From NCBI GenBank assembly GCA_011046415.1, contig DSAP01000024.1:1-43561 (forward strand): a stretch of 43,561 nucleotides of DNA, written 5' to 3'. Every line of letters begins with the position of its first letter. The stretch's first letter is position 1. The DNA comes from a bacterium. GTDB lineage: Bacteria; Zhuqueibacterota; QNDG01; JABMRT01. The translations under genes were made by a program, and so were the position numbers. The notes under the pieces are model-generated. The model searched no databases, was not told the DNA's origin, and saw nothing but the letters and a program-made list of their open reading frames with translations. Below, piece after piece: positions 16,991-24,545 of this stretch.

Positions 16991-18508
16991 ATGCCATACG
17001 CTGCCGGTTTTGACAATGAAAAATATCTGGAACAGCAAACCACCGCGATTCTCGAGCGCGTCCATCAGTCTGGAGACAAATTGTATCTGGAGTTCGGCGG
17101 AAAAATTCTCTTCGATTACCATGCCTCCCGCGTGCTTCCCGGATTTGATCCCAACGTGAAGATCCGGCTTCTCAGCAAACTGAAGGACCAGGCCGACATC
17201 ATCCTGTGTATCTATGCCGGTGACATCGAACGAAGAAAGATACGCGCCGATTTCGGGATCACCTACGATTCGGACGCACTGAAACTCATCGACGATCTCA
17301 GGTCCTGGGAACTCGATATTTCCGCAGTCGTCATCACCCGGTATGAATCCCAGCCGGCGGCGGCGGCTTTCAAGAACCGCCTGGAACATCGCGGGATCCG
17401 GGTCTATACGCATCCCTTCACCAAAGGATATCCCACGGATGTGGACACGATCGTAAGCGATACCGGATACGGAGCAAACGATTACATCGAAACAGACAGG
17501 CCGCTTGTGGTTGTCACCGGACCCGGACCCTGCAGCGGAAAGCTGGCGACCTGTCTCTCGCAGCTTTTTCATGAATACCGGCGGGGCGTGCGGGCCGGCT
17601 ATGCGAAGTTCGAAACCTTTCCAATCTGGAATCTTCCCCTGAAACATCCGGTGAACCTCGCCTATGAGGCCGCCACCGCGGACATCCGGGACGACAACCA
17701 GATCGACCCGTTCCACCTCGAGGCGTACGGGAAGATCGCGGTCAATTACAACCGGGACGTGGAAATATTCCCCGTCCTCAAACGGATTCTCGAAAAGATT
17801 ACGGGCAAGGAATCCCCCTATGCGTCCCCCACGGATATGGGGGTCAACCGTGCCGGTTTCGGTATCGTAAATGATGCGGTGGTCCAGGAAGCGGCGAAGC
17901 AGGAAATCATCCGCCGCTGGTTCCGGTACCGGTGTGAACAGGTCATGGGTTTCGCGGATCCGGAAACCGTACAGAAGGCCGAGCTCCTGATGAAAGAGTT
18001 GAATCTCAAGCCGGAAGACCGGCGTGTGGTGGATCCGGCCCGGGATGCGGCCCGTGAAGCCAGGGAAAAGGAGAAAGGAAACGAGGGGATTTTCTCCGGT
18101 GCAGCCCTCGAACTCCCGGACGGAACGCTCATCACCGGAAAGAATTCACCGCTGATGCACGCGGCTTCGAGCCTGCTGGTCAATGCGATCAAGCATCTGG
18201 CAAACATCCCGGACGAGATTCACCTCCTGGCGCCGGGCGTGATGGAATCCATCGGACGGTTCAAGCGGGACATTCTCGGGTCGAAAAACATCAGCCTCAA
18301 TCTCGATGAGACGCTGATCGCCCTGAGCATGAGCGCGGCCACCAATCCCACGGCGGAGGCCGCGATGAAAAAAATTTCCATCCTGAAGGGATGCAACATC
18401 CACACGACGCATATGCCCACGCCCGGCGACGAGGCCGGACTGCGAAAACTGGGGCTGAATCTCACGAGCGATCCGGAGTTTTCATCCAAGACCCTTTTTG
18501 TCGATTAA
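16991..18508 (+). CDS. DUF1846 family protein
   Basis: A large cytoplasmic protein, about 505 residues, matching by eye the DUF1846 family along its whole length. The N-terminal [15 protein letters not shown], the [22 protein letters not shown] segment (in parts), [29 protein letters not shown] and the terminal [13 protein letters not shown] are typical. Structures exist for the family, but no enzyme activity is established as far as I know. The GPGPCSGKL loop resembles a phosphate-binding loop, so nucleotide binding is possible. The ATG at 16991 is the natural start, with CGAGGA just upstream; an in-frame start at 16919 lies in the terminator. It seems to be a single-gene unit. Confidence 0.9.
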   Translation: MPYAAGFDNEKYLEQQTTAILERVHQSGDKLYLEFGGKILFDYHASRVLPGFDPNVKIRLLSKLKDQADIILCIYAGDIERRKIRADFGITYDSDALKLIDDLRSWELDISAVVITRYESQPAAAAFKNRLEHRGIRVYTHPFTKGYPTDVDTIVSDTGYGANDYIETDRPLVVVTGPGPCSGKLATCLSQLFHEYRRGVRAGYAKFETFPIWNLPLKHPVNLAYEAATADIRDDNQIDPFHLEAYGKIAVNYNRDVEIFPVLKRILEKITGKESPYASPTDMGVNRAGFGIVNDAVVQEAAKQEIIRRWFRYRCEQVMGFADPETVQKAELLMKELNLKPEDRRVVDPARDAAREAREKEKGNEGIFSGAALELPDGTLITGKNSPLMHAASSLLVNAIKHLANIPDEIHLLAPGVMESIGRFKRDILGSKNISLNLDETLIALSMSAATNPTAEAAMKKISILKGCNIHTTHMPTPGDEAGLRKLGLNLTSDPEFSSKTLFVD

Positions 18509-18543
18509 CGTTCCGCTCCCTTTGCTGAAATAGAAATTAAACT

Positions 18544-18571
18544 TGACATTACCGGATTCAACCCTTATATT
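18544..18571 (+). promoter_or_regulatory. Sigma-70-like promoter of the Fur-family gene
   Basis: TTGACA (18544-18549), a 16-base spacer and TATATT (18566-18571). The -10 box directly abuts the Fur-like operator at 18572-18590, so a bound regulator would cover the transcription start, which fits autoregulation. Confidence 0.7.
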
Positions 18572-18590
18572 GACAATGAAAACCATTATC
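18572..18590 (+). promoter_or_regulatory. Fur-box-like operator 1
   Basis: GACAATGAAAACCATTATC matches the classical 19-base Fur box at 16 positions by my count. It sits between the -10 box of the predicted promoter and the Fur-family gene, 50 bases before its ATG. Confidence 0.72.
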
Positions 18591-18639
18591 AATAATGAGT
18601 GCCATGTAAATTTCACGTCGGTTTCAGGAGAACGGCGAT

Positions 18640-19095
18640 ATGAAAGGACCCTGGTGGCAACAACGTCTTTGTGATTACGGATTCCGGCTGACGAATCCCC
18701 GCGCGATGATCATCGGCATACTCCGCAACACAGAGAAACATTTGAGCGCGGAAGAGATCTATATCGACGCGGTCAAAATCAATCCCTCTATCGGATTGAC
18801 GACCATTTATCGCACCCTGGATTTATTCACCCAGATCGGCGTGGTGCAGAAATTTGATTTCGGAGACGGCAGGGCGCGGTATGAATTGACCAACAATCCG
18901 CTTAAAAAGGATCACCACCATCATCTGGTCTGCGTGAAGTGCAAAACCATCATCGATTATACCGATTTCGTCCACGAAGAACTCGAATTGATGAACAAAA
19001 CCGAAAAGGCGCTGTCAAGGAAATATCGGTTCAATATCTATCACCATACCGTCCATTTTTACGGGATTTGCAGCCAATGTCAGCGGGAGGGATAA
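18640..19095 (+). CDS. Fur-family metal-responsive repressor
   Basis: A 151-residue regulator of the Fur family. It has an N-terminal winged helix (about 1-85, with IGLTTIYRTLDLFTQIGVV as the recognition region) and a C-terminal dimer and metal domain with the HHHH-L-V-C cluster (His92-His95, Cys98), Cys101, and a second pair Cys144 and Cys147 for structural zinc. The sequence cannot distinguish the sensed metal or peroxide (Fur, Zur, Mur or PerR). The site resembling a Fur box in front of it and another in front of the following operon suggest that it controls itself and the metal-cofactor genes downstream. Confidence 0.93.
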   Translation: MKGPWWQQRLCDYGFRLTNPRAMIIGILRNTEKHLSAEEIYIDAVKINPSIGLTTIYRTLDLFTQIGVVQKFDFGDGRARYELTNNPLKKDHHHHLVCVKCKTIIDYTDFVHEELELMNKTEKALSRKYRFNIYHHTVHFYGICSQCQREG

Positions 19096-19113
19096 AAAAT
19101 TTATTTGAATATT

Positions 19114-19132
19114 GATAATGGTTTCCATTAAC
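19114..19132 (+). promoter_or_regulatory. Fur-box-like operator 2
   Basis: GATAATGGTTTCCATTAAC matches the classical Fur box at 14 of 19 positions and forms an imperfect inverted repeat (AATGG-TTT-CCATT). It lies 24 bases before the DUF5320 gene start, and the embedded GATAAT could be the -10 box. It likely controls the long downstream operon. Confidence 0.6.
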
Positions 19133-19155
19133 AGGATGAAAGGAGGTGAATCGTC

Positions 19156-19530
19156 ATGCCGTTTGGAGATGGAACGGGTCCCGCCGGAATGGGGCCCATG
19201 ACAGGCAGGGCGGCCGGTTATTGCGCGGGCTATCCGGTGCCCGGACACATGAATCCGATGTTCGGACGTGGATTCGGTTTCGGATTCGGCCGGGGCGGCG
19301 GTCGTGGAAGGCGCAATCGGTTCTACGCCACAGGTTTGACCGGATGGCGGCCGGCCGCTTTGGGGCTTCCGGTTTGGAATGCGGGTTATGGATATCCTCC
19401 CGTGCCCTTTTCTGCGACCCCGGAACAGGAGATGGATGCGCTGAAAAAGCAGTCCGAATCTCTGGAAAAGACGCTGGCCGATCTGAACCAGAGAATCCGG
19501 GAACTGGAGTCGGAAACGAAAAAATCCTGA
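19156..19530 (+). CDS. DUF5320 family protein
   Basis: A 124-residue protein with the DUF5320 start MPFGDGTGPAGMGPMTGRA, a glycine/arginine-rich low-complexity middle (FGRGFGFGFGRGGGRGRR), an aromatic segment, and a C-terminal coiled coil (about 93-122). Proteins of this type are found beside NifX-like and Mrp-type genes in anaerobes; the function is unknown. An excellent AGGAGGTGA ribosome site precedes the ATG. It opens the Fur-box-preceded operon. A second, shorter protein with the same N-terminal motif plus a zinc ribbon is encoded at 20840. Confidence 0.85.
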   Translation: MPFGDGTGPAGMGPMTGRAAGYCAGYPVPGHMNPMFGRGFGFGFGRGGGRGRRNRFYATGLTGWRPAALGLPVWNAGYGYPPVPFSATPEQEMDALKKQSESLEKTLADLNQRIRELESETKKS

Positions 19531-19540
19531 TTACGTGAAA

Positions 19541-19577
19541 GCCTGCCGGCGATCAACGGCCCGATTCGCCGGCGGGC
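19541..19577 (+). other. Stem-loop between DUF5320 and NifX genes
   Basis: GCCTGCCGGCGA (19541-19552) pairs with TCGCCGGCGGGC (19566-19577), twelve pairs with one G-U, around a 13-base loop. No T-run follows. In an operon leader position it may set different mRNA stability for the abundant first gene versus the rest. Confidence 0.5.
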
Positions 19578-19610
19578 AATCAGGCCTTAAAACTTGGAAA
19601 GGGGTTCTGA

Positions 19611-20009
19611 ATGAAATTGGCCATTTCAACGGACGGCGAAGAGGTTTCCGCCCATTTCGGGCGGTGCCCGACATTTACCATTTTGGAAATCCAGGATGGG
19701 AAAGTGATCCATGCAAGTGAAATACAAAATCCCGGACATCATCCGGGATATTTACCGCAATTCTTCCACGACATGGGCGTCGAGTGTATCATTGCGGGCG
19801 GCATGGGCGGGCGGGCCGCCGTCCTCTTCGATCAATACGAAATTCAGCCCATTATGGGAGTTACGGGGAAAATCGAAGAGGTGATCACGAGACTGTTGAA
19901 CGGAACCCTGGAGGGCGGCGAATCTCTCTGCCGGCCGGGTCAGGGCAAAGGATACGGTCTGGATAAAACAGAATGTGACCACGAGGAAGAAGAAAGGAAG
20001 CACTCATGA
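19611..20009 (+). CDS. NifX/NifB-like dinitrogenase cofactor-domain protein 1 (ORP-like)
   Basis: A 132-residue protein with a dinitrogenase iron-molybdenum cofactor biosynthesis domain (about 1-100: MKLAISTDGEEVSAHFGRC start and AGGMGGRAAVLFDQ). This fold binds FeMo-co precursors in NifX/NafY and a Mo-Cu-S cluster in the orange protein (ORP) of sulfate reducers. A C-terminal tail carries Cys and His with many acidic residues (about 105-132), possibly extra metal ligands. GGAAAGG lies before the ATG, and the stop overlaps the next start. No nif structural genes are present, so a nitrogenase role is unlikely; a metal-cluster carrier role is inferred. Confidence 0.9.
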   Translation: MKLAISTDGEEVSAHFGRCPTFTILEIQDGKVIHASEIQNPGHHPGYLPQFFHDMGVECIIAGGMGGRAAVLFDQYEIQPIMGVTGKIEEVITRLLNGTLEGGESLCRPGQGKGYGLDKTECDHEEEERKHS

Positions 20010-20380
20010 AAATTTGCGTGACATCCCAGGGAGGCTCCCTTGAATCCGGGGTGGATCCGCGGTTCGGACGCTGCGCCTTTTTCATCGTGGTGGACACAGA
20101 CACCCTCGAATTCGAGGCGATCGACAACGCCCAAATCCAGGCCGCGGGCGGCGCAGGCATTCAGTCCGGACAATTGATGGCAGAGAAAAGGGTTCATGCG
20201 GTACTCACCGGAAATGTCGGCCCCAACGCCTGGCAGACCCTGAGCGCAGCCGGCATCGAGGTGGTGACGGGCGTGTCCGGAACCGTGTTGGATGCCGTCG
20301 GACGATATAAGGAAGGGCTCCTGAAGGCGTCCGACAAACCGTCCGTTTTGTCACACGCCGGGCTCAAAGGGAGCAAATGA
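20006..20380 (+). CDS. NifX/NifB-like dinitrogenase cofactor-domain protein 2
   Basis: A 124-residue paralogue of the preceding gene, also with the dinitrogenase cofactor domain (MKICVTSQGGSLESGVDPRFGRC start and AGIQSGQLMAEKRVHAVLTGNVGPNA in parts). It lacks the Cys/His acidic tail of protein 1. The HFGRC/RFGRC element is shared between the two. It overlaps the first by four bases, so the pair is probably made together and may form heteromers around a metal cluster. Regulation is presumably from Fur-box 2. Confidence 0.9.
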   Translation: MKICVTSQGGSLESGVDPRFGRCAFFIVVDTDTLEFEAIDNAQIQAAGGAGIQSGQLMAEKRVHAVLTGNVGPNAWQTLSAAGIEVVTGVSGTVLDAVGRYKEGLLKASDKPSVLSHAGLKGSK

Positions 20381-20381
20381 C

Positions 20382-20798
20382 ATGCAACCAGGTAATAATG
20401 CTGACCTCCGGCGGGAACGTGTTCACAGCGGGTGTCTGTTGTGCGGGGCCGGCAATCCCTGGTCTTTCCGTCTTACTTTCGCACCCGATGCTGACGGTGT
20501 CAAGTCGAAATTTCAAACTCACCCGAATCTCCAGGGGTATGACGGTATACTTCACGGCGGTGTCACTTCGGCACTTCTTGATGCAGCCATGACGCATTGT
20601 CTTTTTCATCATGGTGTCCGGGCGGTCACGGCCGATCTTCATGTGCGTTTTTTACATCCCATTCCCTGTCCGGAGTGCCTTGCTCTCAGGTCCTGGATGG
20701 CCGCTTCAAAACCGCCGCTTTACAAAGTAAAATCCGAACTTTGGGTAGAAGACAGACTTATGGCCCGCGCGGAAGCGAGTTTTATAAGGTTTATGTAA
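20382..20798 (+). CDS. Hotdog-fold (PaaI-like) thioesterase
   Basis: A 138-residue protein with the PaaI/4HBT hotdog thioesterase fold. The N-terminal CLLCGAGNPWSFRLTF and the central helix motif GYDGILHGGVTSALLDAAM are diagnostic; in the family the HGG region and a nearby Asp or Glu act on acyl-thioesters. It begins one base after the stop of the second NifX-like gene with no clear ribosome site of its own, so it depends on coupling. Such an enzyme is unexpected in a metal-cofactor operon; it might act on a thioester intermediate or be a passenger gene. Confidence 0.85.
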   Translation: MQPGNNADLRRERVHSGCLLCGAGNPWSFRLTFAPDADGVKSKFQTHPNLQGYDGILHGGVTSALLDAAMTHCLFHHGVRAVTADLHVRFLHPIPCPECLALRSWMAASKPPLYKVKSELWVEDRLMARAEASFIRFM

Positions 20799-20839
20799 AA
20801 ACAAAACTGGGGTTATTCAAACGAAAGGAAAATACGGAT

Positions 20840-21067
20840 ATGCCGAGAGGAGACGGAACGGGTCCGTTCGGACAGGGTCCGGGGACCGGAAGAGGCCGGG
20901 GCCGGAGAGGTCAGGGGCCCGGAGGCGGCGGACAAAGGAGCGGATCAGGGCCGGAGGGCCTGTGCGTGTGTCCCGCATGCGGGGCGCGTACGGCCCATCG
21001 GCCGGGAACCCCCTGCACCCAGGTCACCTGCCCCGATTGCGGCCGGCCCATGATACGCGGGGAATAG
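20840..21067 (+). CDS. DUF5320-like zinc-ribbon protein
   Basis: A 75-residue protein with the same N-terminal MPRGDGTGPFGQGPGTGRG pattern as DUF5320 proteins, a Gly/Arg-rich linker (20-40), and a C-terminal zinc-ribbon with six cysteines: Cys42, Cys44, Cys47, Cys59, Cys64 and Cys67 (two C-P-x-C knuckles). The ATG follows AAAGGA at a spacing of about ten bases. It probably binds zinc or an Fe-S cluster. Function is unknown, but the motif links it to the other DUF5320 gene of this operon. Confidence 0.8.
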   Translation: MPRGDGTGPFGQGPGTGRGRGRRGQGPGGGGQRSGSGPEGLCVCPACGARTAHRPGTPCTQVTCPDCGRPMIRGE

Positions 21068-21068
21068 C

Positions 21069-21158
21069 ATGAAAGGAAAATGGAATTTCATCATCGATGT
21101 TCTGATTTTTCTGCGGATCCGACGATGCCGGCATGAGAAAACCGGGCAGGGGGATTGA
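21069..21158 (+). pseudogene. Tiny DUF4405-like remnant ORF
   Basis: A 29-residue frame starting MKGKWNFIIDVLIFL, which looks like the opening of DUF4405 membrane proteins that occur in this kind of cluster; the rest of such a protein (three more helices and histidines) is absent. Its stop and the methyltransferase start share bases (TGATG), so it may now serve as a leader peptide for translational coupling. It could also be a real small protein. Recognition rests on about 15 residues. Confidence 0.4.
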
Positions 21159-21793
21159 TGCCTCGCACCCGGCCTTTTGAAACCCACCCGGATCGCTATG
21201 AGTCCTGGTTTGATCGCCATTGGCTGGCCTATCAATCCGAACTCATGGCGGTCCGCATGCTGGTTCCAAGCCCGGGAGAGGGAATCGAAATCGGCGCGGG
21301 TACGGGCCGGTTCGCCGCGCCGCTCGGCGTCCGGTTCGGAATCGAGCCGGCCCTCCCGATGGCCAGAACCGCGAAGGACAACGGGATCGATGTCCTGTGC
21401 GGCGTCGGGGAAAAACTTCCCCTACGGAACGAGCGGTTCGACTATGTCCTTCTGGTGACGACCCTTTGCTTCCTGGATGATCCGGAAAGGGCGCTTCTGG
21501 AAATCCGCCGCATCCTGCGTCCGCCGGGCCGGGTTGTGCTCGGGTTTGTGGATAAAGATAGTGCGCTCGGAAAAAGGTATTTCGAGAATAAAGCCGAAAG
21601 CCTGTTTTACAGAGAGGCCGAGTTTTATTCGGTTCAGGATGTCCTGACGCTCCTGGATCAAACCGGTTTCGGTTCTATTGCCACGGCACAGACTCTCTTC
21701 TCTCCTCTCGGGGAGATCACCCGGATAGAGACGGCCCGATCCGGATACGGAGAAGGATCTTTTGTGGTCGTCCGTGCGGAAAAAATCCCGTGA
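21158..21793 (+). CDS. Class I SAM-dependent methyltransferase
   Basis: A 211-residue Rossmann-fold methyltransferase of the UbiE/Methyltransf_11 type. Motif I is GIEIGAGTGRFAAPL (about 42-56). The later RFDYVLLVTTLCFLDDPERAL and LRPPGRVVLGFVDKDSALG are typical motif II/III regions. The ATG at 21158 is chosen (AGGGGG upstream; TTG at 21155 is the alternative). The substrate is unknown. Methyltransferases with this start (FETHPDRYESWF) are common beside Mrp/NifX clusters as I recall. The stop overlaps the GTG of the DUF89 gene. Confidence 0.9.
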   Translation: MPRTRPFETHPDRYESWFDRHWLAYQSELMAVRMLVPSPGEGIEIGAGTGRFAAPLGVRFGIEPALPMARTAKDNGIDVLCGVGEKLPLRNERFDYVLLVTTLCFLDDPERALLEIRRILRPPGRVVLGFVDKDSALGKRYFENKAESLFYREAEFYSVQDVLTLLDQTGFGSIATAQTLFSPLGEITRIETARSGYGEGSFVVVRAEKIP

Positions 21794-22692
21794 GAACCTG
21801 TCTGGATTGCATCCCCTGTTTCTTCAAACAGGCGCTGGAGGCGGCCCGGATCGCGGGCGCGGATGATGCCACACAGCGGCGGATCTTAAACGAGGTGGCA
21901 CGCGTCCTTCCGGATTTCCGGCTGGAAGCCTCTCCCCCGGAAATGGCGCGGATCATCTACCGGATCGTGCGCGATGTGACCGGTGTGGAAGACCCTTACC
22001 GCAACATCAAGGAAAGGAGCAACCGGTACGCACTCGGCATTTATGATGAACTGATCCGGATACGGGATCAGGGAAAAGACCGGATGCGCACGGCCGTGGA
22101 ACTGGCCATCGCGGGTAATATCATCGATTACGGCGTCAAAAATACCCTCGATGTGCGGCGCGAAATTGAGAAAATCCTGTCCGAGGAAAACCGGATCATC
22201 CGGCACGAAGAGTCCCGGTTTTTTCAACTGGAAAATTTTCGGGAGGCTCTCAGCCGGGCCCAAACGATCCTGTACCTGGGGGACAACGCCGGGGAGACGG
22301 TTTTCGACCGGGTGCTCCTTGAAGAAATCCTGAGACAATATCCGGAAAAGGAAATGATCTTTGCCGTGAAGGATCAACCGGCCATCAACGACGCACTGAT
22401 GAAAGACGCGCTCGATTGCGGGATCCAGACGGTCGCGCGGGTGGTTTCATCGGGCTCGGACGCCCCGGGCACGCTGTTGCCGTTGTGTTCCGAATCCTTT
22501 CAAAAGATTTTCAGGAACGCCGACATGGTGATCAGCAAGGGGCAGGGTAATTTCGAGACCCTGTCCGGCGTGGAACGTCCGGTTTTCTTTCTGCTGCTGG
22601 CCAAGTGTCCCGTGATTGCAAACCACATCGGTTGCCGTGTCGGTGATGTCATATTATGGTATCACACAATCGAAGAGGAACATGAAGAATGA
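21790..22692 (+). CDS. DUF89/ARMT1-like damage-control phosphatase family protein
   Basis: A 300-residue DUF89 family protein. The N-terminal cysteines C-x2-C-x2-C (Cys4, Cys7, Cys10) are of the AF1104-type subgroup. The metal/phosphate site is seen as LGDNAGETVFDR (about 163-174), AVKDQPAIND (192-201) and ISKGQGNFETLSG. Characterised DUF89 members are Mn/Co/Ni-dependent phosphatases that remove damaged phosphometabolites. GTG start with a GTGA overlap to the methyltransferase stop; the next gene begins in its stop. It might repair a by-product of the radical or methyl-transfer chemistry of this operon; inference. Confidence 0.9.
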   Translation: MRTCLDCIPCFFKQALEAARIAGADDATQRRILNEVARVLPDFRLEASPPEMARIIYRIVRDVTGVEDPYRNIKERSNRYALGIYDELIRIRDQGKDRMRTAVELAIAGNIIDYGVKNTLDVRREIEKILSEENRIIRHEESRFFQLENFREALSRAQTILYLGDNAGETVFDRVLLEEILRQYPEKEMIFAVKDQPAINDALMKDALDCGIQTVARVVSSGSDAPGTLLPLCSESFQKIFRNADMVISKGQGNFETLSGVERPVFFLLLAKCPVIANHIGCRVGDVILWYHTIEEEHEE

Positions 22693-23507
22693 AACCCGAA
22701 AATGACAGGTCAGGAGAAATCCAGGAACAGAATAAACGCATCCGGGAGGCGCTGAATCAGATTCAGCATCGCATCGTGGTGTTCAGCGGCAAGGGCGGCG
22801 TCGGCAAGACCACGGTCGCGGTGAATCTCGCCTATACGCTGGTCAAACAGGGCCATGCCGTCGGGTTGCTCGACGCCGACATAACGGGCCCCAATGTGCC
22901 GAAAATGACGGGCGCGAATTCTTCGCCATCCGTGCTTGGAGACACCCATCATATGATTCCCCAGATCAAGGACGGCCTCTCGGTCATATCCATCGATCCC
23001 CTTGTCCCGAATGATGCGCCGGTGATCTGGCGCGGACCGCTTCGCTCGGGCGCCATTCGTCAGTTTCTCGCGGATGTGATCTGGGGAAAACTGGACTTTT
23101 TGCTGGCCGACCTGCCGCCGGGCACGGGCGACGAGGTGCTGACCGCTGTACAGGAAATGCGTCCGGACATGGCCATCGTGGTCACGACGCCCCAGGAAGT
23201 GTCCCTCACGGACTGCCGGAGGGCGGTGAACATGGCGAAAAAGATGGAAATTCCGGTGATCGGCGTCGTGGAGAACATGGCCGGACTGATTTGCCCGCAT
23301 TGCGGAAAAGACATCGATCTCTTCGGGACCGGAGGCGGAGAAGACATGGCCCGGCTGATGGAGGTGCATTTTCTGGGGCGGATCCCTCTCGAGGTTGAAA
23401 ATCGTCTCGCGGGAGACCGGGGAACGCCTCCGGTGCTCCATCGTCCGGAGAGCCGGACTTCGAAGGCGTTTGTGCACATCACAGGCCAAATGAAAGGGCT
23501 GCTGTGA
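22689..23507 (+). CDS. Mrp/NBP35 (ApbC)-type Fe-S carrier ATPase
   Basis: A 272-residue P-loop ATPase of the Mrp/NBP35/ApbC group, which carries Fe-S clusters to target proteins. The deviant Walker A GKGGVGKTT is at 34-42, LLADLPPGTGDE around 138-149, and the bridging-cluster motif CPHC at Cys202 and Cys205. The N-terminal NBP35-type cysteine ferredoxin motif is missing. Similar genes (such as the Mrp-ORP partner) lie next to NifX-like genes. It is coupled to both neighbours by ATGA/GTGA overlaps. Confidence 0.93.
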   Translation: MKPENDRSGEIQEQNKRIREALNQIQHRIVVFSGKGGVGKTTVAVNLAYTLVKQGHAVGLLDADITGPNVPKMTGANSSPSVLGDTHHMIPQIKDGLSVISIDPLVPNDAPVIWRGPLRSGAIRQFLADVIWGKLDFLLADLPPGTGDEVLTAVQEMRPDMAIVVTTPQEVSLTDCRRAVNMAKKMEIPVIGVVENMAGLICPHCGKDIDLFGTGGGEDMARLMEVHFLGRIPLEVENRLAGDRGTPPVLHRPESRTSKAFVHITGQMKGLL

Positions 23508-24520
23508 TGACGGATGGGTCCAGTATGCGGGAGCGGACCATGATCGCTTACGGACCGGTGCCGTCCAGACGGCTGGGTCGCAGCCTGGGGATCAACAACA
23601 TACCGCCCAAAATATGCACCTATTCGTGTGTGTACTGTCAGCTGGGACGTACCCGAAGGCTGGAGGCTGAACCCCGATCTTTTTATGATCCCGAAAAAGT
23701 CCGTGACGCGGTTGCAGACAAACTGGAATCGGCCGGCAGGGTCGGAGAAACCGTCGATTATTTGACCTTTGTCCCGGACGGGGAGCCCACGCTCGATATC
23801 CGTCTCGGAGAAGAAATCGACCTGCTTCGGTCCGCGACGAATAAAAAGATCGCCGTGATCACCAACGGTTCACTGATCAGGCTGGATGGCATTCGGGAGA
23901 ATTTGAAAAAGGCGGACTGGGTTTCCGTGAAGATCGATTCGGTGCAGGAAGCAAGTTGGCGAAAAATCAACCGGCCTCACCGGTCCTTTCGTCTCGATGA
24001 AATTTTGGACGGGATCGTTGCGTTCGCCGAAACATACCGGGGTAAACTGGTCACGGAGACGATGCTGGTCCGCGGGCTGAACGACGATGAAGACTCGCTC
24101 CGGTCTCTGTCAAGATTTGTCCGGCGGCTGACCGGGACGACCTGCTATGTTTCGGTTCCCATCCGGCCGCCGGCGGAGAAACGGGTGCAGGTCCCGACCG
24201 AAGCGGCGTTGCTGCGGGCATATCAGATCTTGTGTGAGGATGTCGAAGATGTGGAATTTCTGATCGAATATGAAGGCAATGTGTTCGCCTTTACCGGCAG
24301 TGTGGAAAAGGATCTTTTGGGCATCACGGCGGTTCACCCCATGCGCGAAGAGGCTGTTCGCGATTTATTGGGGAAAGCGGGGACGGATTGGTCGCTGGTG
24401 GACCGGCTGATTGATAAAGGAGTCCTGATTCAAAAACAATATCACGGGACCTCCTTTTACATTCGAAGTTTATCCGGATACCGAAAGACAGATATGCCGC
24501 CGGACGGGTCCGCAATATGA
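23504..24520 (+). CDS. Radical SAM protein with C-terminal winged helix
   Basis: A 338-residue radical SAM enzyme with the motif CTYSCVYC (Cys38, Cys42, Cys45). The N-terminal AYGPVPSRRLGRSLGINNI is typical of a COG0731-like group found in Mrp/NifX clusters. A SAM-barrel runs to about 230, and a C-terminal segment (about 265-325) looks like a winged helix. The reaction is unknown; it may modify a protein or cofactor. The GTG at 23504 overlaps the Mrp stop; ATG 23507 or 23525 are alternatives. Confidence 0.9.
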   Translation: MMTDGSSMRERTMIAYGPVPSRRLGRSLGINNIPPKICTYSCVYCQLGRTRRLEAEPRSFYDPEKVRDAVADKLESAGRVGETVDYLTFVPDGEPTLDIRLGEEIDLLRSATNKKIAVITNGSLIRLDGIRENLKKADWVSVKIDSVQEASWRKINRPHRSFRLDEILDGIVAFAETYRGKLVTETMLVRGLNDDEDSLRSLSRFVRRLTGTTCYVSVPIRPPAEKRVQVPTEAALLRAYQILCEDVEDVEFLIEYEGNVFAFTGSVEKDLLGITAVHPMREEAVRDLLGKAGTDWSLVDRLIDKGVLIQKQYHGTSFYIRSLSGYRKTDMPPDGSAI

Positions 24521-24545
24521 CTGAACAAAGAGAGCCGGGAAAAAC

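Noticed and set aside
19156-24520. A nitrogenase (nif) cofactor operon
   Set aside because: NifX-like domains are present, but no nifH/D/K/E/N/B genes are seen; the ORP-like explanation fits better.
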